Shown: positions 60,546 to 64,000 of the stretch, one piece after another | Layout: every line of letters begins with the position of its first letter | Position numbering within the stretch: position 1 is the first letter of the stretch | Assembly (NCBI GenBank): GCA_037039925.1 | Contig: JAXRKP010000001.1 | Span: 741,001-805,000 of the forward strand | DNA length: 64,000 bases | Direction: 5' to 3' | Source of the DNA: Doris montereyensis | Taxonomy: Eukaryota > Mollusca > Gastropoda > Nudibranchia > Dorididae | Translations under genes and position numbers: made by a program | The notes under the pieces: model-generated | What the model saw: the letters and a program-made list of their open reading frames with translations, nothing else | Told to the model about the DNA's origin: nothing | Database searches by the model: none

Positions 60546-60719
60546 ATTATTAATATCGGATGCCGACGCGGAGATTGCGGGTTCGATTCTATTGGTGCCC
60601 AATTTTGTCTATTCCTCTGTGTTTATTTGTCACGTCTTTGATCCCACACGGGGATTTAATATTATTCCATGTCATTATTCATCACGTTCACCGACATGCG
60701 CGCCCCTTTGCTTCATAGT

Positions 60720-60845
60720 ACATTGTAGTTTACCCCGTCCACCATGTGCAGTGATCTCAGGATGAATTAAAAGGAAACAGCGAGATGAAAGAAAGAAAAG
60801 AGCAAGCAGAGAAAAAATGAAAGGAACGAAGTGCCTCACTGTTTG
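60720..60845. repeat. ~130 bp dispersed repeat, copy 7
   Basis: TTTACCCCGTCCACCATGTG, GTGATCTCAGGATGAATTAA, AGGAAACAGCGAGATGAAAG. Confidence 0.8.
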
Positions 60846-60928
60846 TCTTAAACAACAGCAGTGCCTTATGTAAACTAGACGTATTATATTCTTTGGCATA
60901 ATTTGTCAAGCAGTTGCAGTATCAGCGG

Positions 60929-61054
<126 letters not shown>

Positions 61055-61461
61055 CATATATCAGAGACACCTAGATTGGAAACGGTATCGATCTCAGTCG
61101 TCGACTCCTGCAGACATCTAAAGAATGTAAACACCACGCACACAAGCAGTCAAACACACTCATATGAACACACTCATAACACATACACACAAACAAACAC
61201 ACAGAGTAATACATACTACGTGGACGCATATTTACAACACACACAAGTGCAGTCCGGAGTGAAGACAATGACTACCATGTTCTATACACACTCATTGAAA
61301 CACCGATTTCTAGATGGTCGCAAGATAACAGAGGAGAGCTGATATGTCGGTCTCGGATCAACAATACGACATGTAGATACAATAATAACATCAAATTCAA
61401 GAAGGGACAGAGGGTAAATGGGTGGTTGAAGAGGTAGAAGGTAGGTAGATAGGCAGGTAGT

Positions 61462-62001
<540 letters not shown>

Positions 62002-62044
62002 GATTATAAATGAAAAACCCGACTAAATTCGATCATTAATAGCG

Positions 62045-62170
62045 TGTTTAATTTTAATGTACCACCATAGAAAGCATGATCTCAAGGTAAATTAAAAGAA
62101 AAACAGCAAGAAACAAGGAAAAAGAAAACGTGAAAGGATGGAAGTAGGACGAACCAACAACGCTCGTTTT
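62045..62170. repeat. ~130 bp dispersed repeat, copy 8
   Basis: Diverged: ATGATCTCAAGGTAAATTAA, AAACAGCAAGAAACAAGG, GGATGGAAGTAGGACGAACC. Confidence 0.65.
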
Positions 62171-63729
62171 GTTTTTGTTTTTTTTTTGTTTTGCCTTCTT
62201 TTAAATTTTTTATTATTACACCCGTTCCTTTTAAGCTCCTGTCTACTTGTATCCTTGAGAACCTAGCTCTAGTTTTCAACTGACACTGACTCTATCGATG
62301 TCTTTGGTATCAAACAGCCATTATGATGCGTGTCAAATAATTGCCGCAAACGATTCCTGTTGGCCTGTAAAACACAGGCGTTATCTGATTGTAGGGACCG
62401 TTGATCTCATTCAACTCTATCTCCCCAGACAAACACCTCACTCTCTCTGTCTCTCACACACACACACACACACACACACACCCACGTATACACATCTCTC
62501 TCACTCTCTGTTCCGGTCTACCCTCACACCCGAGGTGAACACGGAAGGATGAAGTAAGTGAGCTGTTTACAAAGGAGGTTCACGTTGTAATAACGGACGG
62601 GGAGAAACGCGGAAAGCACTTCCGACAGTCCGTGAACGTCATTTCCAAGACAATAATTAGCTCCCAGTCAGTAGCTACGATGCGCTTTCCACAGCTAAAA
62701 ACTCAAACGTCCCCTCGAACGTGACAGTTCTCTGTGTCAGACATAACACCTGTATCTTTGTTCTACTTTATGCATGTGTGTAAAAAATAAAAATGATAGC
62801 TTAGTTATCTATTTACCAATGATGGTTTTTGTTTGCGTGGCATCGCTATTATGGAAGAAGTCTATACCATACTACTACTGCCAATACTACTACTACTACT
62901 AATACATAAGTGCCACTAATATTACTACTACTACTACTACTACTACCATCAACACCAACACTACTTCTATCACTTCACTTCGTCACCACCAACCACTACC
63001 ATTTCCTCACTCCCCACCACACCAGTATTACTTCTACTAGAAATACGATTTCTTAAAATCTTCTACGCGTTTCAAGTCAGGCAGAACGAAAGTAGAAACC
63101 AGGTAGCTATCGGCCGGCCCTTCCAACTGGACAAGCCTGTCCCCCGATCCCTGGGGACCATAATAATCTATAGACCCAGTGATGCCGTCACACGCAAAGC
63201 ACCCAGCTGAGCTCTTTCTCGTTTCGTCAACATCGCGACTCGTTCTCGATATTATCCTCGCGATCCGTGTTCGCCACCGTTCATCCCAGTGTGTACTAAC
63301 ACACATTGGCGCAGTGTGTGTGTAAGTATGTATGTGTAAGTATGTGTGTGTGTGTGTGTGTGTATGTGTGTGACACGGTCGCAACAATAGGTGTGTCAGC
63401 GTGTCAAAGCCTATCCACAACAATAATATCACACAGCACAATGCCATTCACAATTTACTATTAATTTATTCGCTTAATCGACCAACTACAGTATTAATGG
63501 ATACATTGAATCTATTTATATTATCTATAATTTAAACCCTTCCACTTCCTTTTCAATAAATGTATTTACAGTCATTAGTTTACTGAGTTCAAATTTCTTA
63601 TGTAAATCTTTCATTCTTATCCAACTCTTTTATACTTTAATTCCTGTTTATATTTTAAAATGAGTACCATGTTAAGCACACAGCCACGCAGATCTTAAAA
63701 TGTGTACAAAAGTACCCCCCCCAAACCCA

Positions 63730-63762
<33 letters not shown>

Positions 63763-63830
63763 TCTCCCTTTTGATACTTGAGATAAGCATAGTACCATTG
63801 CAAGAACAAAAAACAATAGGGGGGAGTTGA
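62171..63830. other. Unassigned DNA with microsatellites
   Basis: (AC)n at 62456-62480, (ACT)n at 62868-62945, (GT)n at 63318-63372 and (CA)n at 63738-63761. A minus-strand frame at 63037-63447 has a moderately GC-rich, CpG-containing part (63040-63300) that could be an exon or promoter-proximal sequence, but it has no recognised homology or clear splice sites. Confidence 0.35.
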
Positions 63831-63837
63831 TTTGATT

Positions 63838-63899
63838 GGAATTTATCCCATCCATTATAATTACACGGTGATCTCAGGGCGAATTAAGAGCAAGATGAA

Positions 63900-63900
<1 letters not shown>
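63838..63900. repeat. ~130 bp dispersed repeat, copy 9 (partial)
   Basis: GGAATTTATCCCATCCATTA, GTGATCTCAGGGCGAATTAA and GAGCAAGATGAAAA, interrupted by an (AAT)n run from 63901. Confidence 0.75.

Positions 63901-63945
<45 letters not shown>
63900..63945. repeat. (AAT)n microsatellite
   Basis: About 15 AAT units inside a dispersed repeat copy. Confidence 0.95.
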
Positions 63946-64000
63946 TATGAATAAATGAGAAAGACGAGATAGAGCAACTCTGGAAAATGTTTGTTTGTTG

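Noticed and set aside
63037..63447. Minus-strand frame with a CpG-containing, non-repetitive half as an upstream exon
   Set aside because: Half of it is a (GT)n translation and the rest matches no known ARID5B N-terminal sequence; splice sites are not clear.

Overview
The window is nuclear DNA from an animal. It has two multi-exon genes with GT-AG introns, no operons or bacterial signals, and dense transposon and satellite DNA. Both genes are clear metazoan orthologues. The mix of LINE, tRNA-derived SINE, Gypsy, hAT and piggyBac relics with long minisatellites suggests a lophotrochozoan, most likely a mollusc. That placement is inferred from general appearance, not from a search.

Layout. 1-3254: AT-rich, largely unassigned DNA with one hAT-like relic. 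3255-8420: a decayed Gypsy LTR retrotransposon (minus strand) abutting a 5'-truncated LINE (minus strand). 8421-15337: unassigned DNA, microsatellites (including a ~540 bp GA/AT tract), a LINE fragment, a long hairpin and a ~33 bp minisatellite. 15338-28888 (plus strand): DCLRE1A (SNM1A), an interstrand-crosslink-repair nuclease in nine visible exons. Its introns carry a 1.06 kb hAT element, a SINE, a hAT-like MITE and a piggyBac relic with a transposase N-terminal remnant. 28889-38585: intergenic, with LINE, SINE and MITE relics. 38586-58962 (minus strand): ten exons of an ARID5B-like chromatin/DNA-binding protein. Its 5' exons lie beyond what can be recognised here. Its introns hold three back-to-back minisatellites (39.17-44.44 kb), two further tandem arrays (47.4-48.1 and 51.8-52.5 kb), a SINE with a perfect 12-bp target-site duplication and a hAT MITE. 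58963-64000: SINE-like and ~130 bp repeat copies plus very long GA/GT microsatellites, no confident gene.

The two genes are convergent (tail to tail, about 9.7 kb apart) and have no obvious functional link: one repairs DNA crosslinks with PCNA, the other is a transcriptional regulator. Both reading frames are interrupted by single-base frameshifts, many in or next to short homopolymers, while splice sites and catalytic or binding motifs are intact. I read this mainly as residual indel error in a long-read assembly. A pair of young pseudogenes is the alternative.

The most interesting points are: a candidate SUMO-interaction motif plus two PIP-box-like motifs in the N-terminal half of DCLRE1A, with no visible UBZ4 zinc finger; a Gypsy element whose protease runs straight into integrase (Gmr1-like order); the successive ARID5B intron arrays; two repeats carrying a fused RFX/YY1-like motif; and nine same-orientation copies of a short repeat that shares its end with a SINE family. 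I found no sign of a wholly new multi-gene system.
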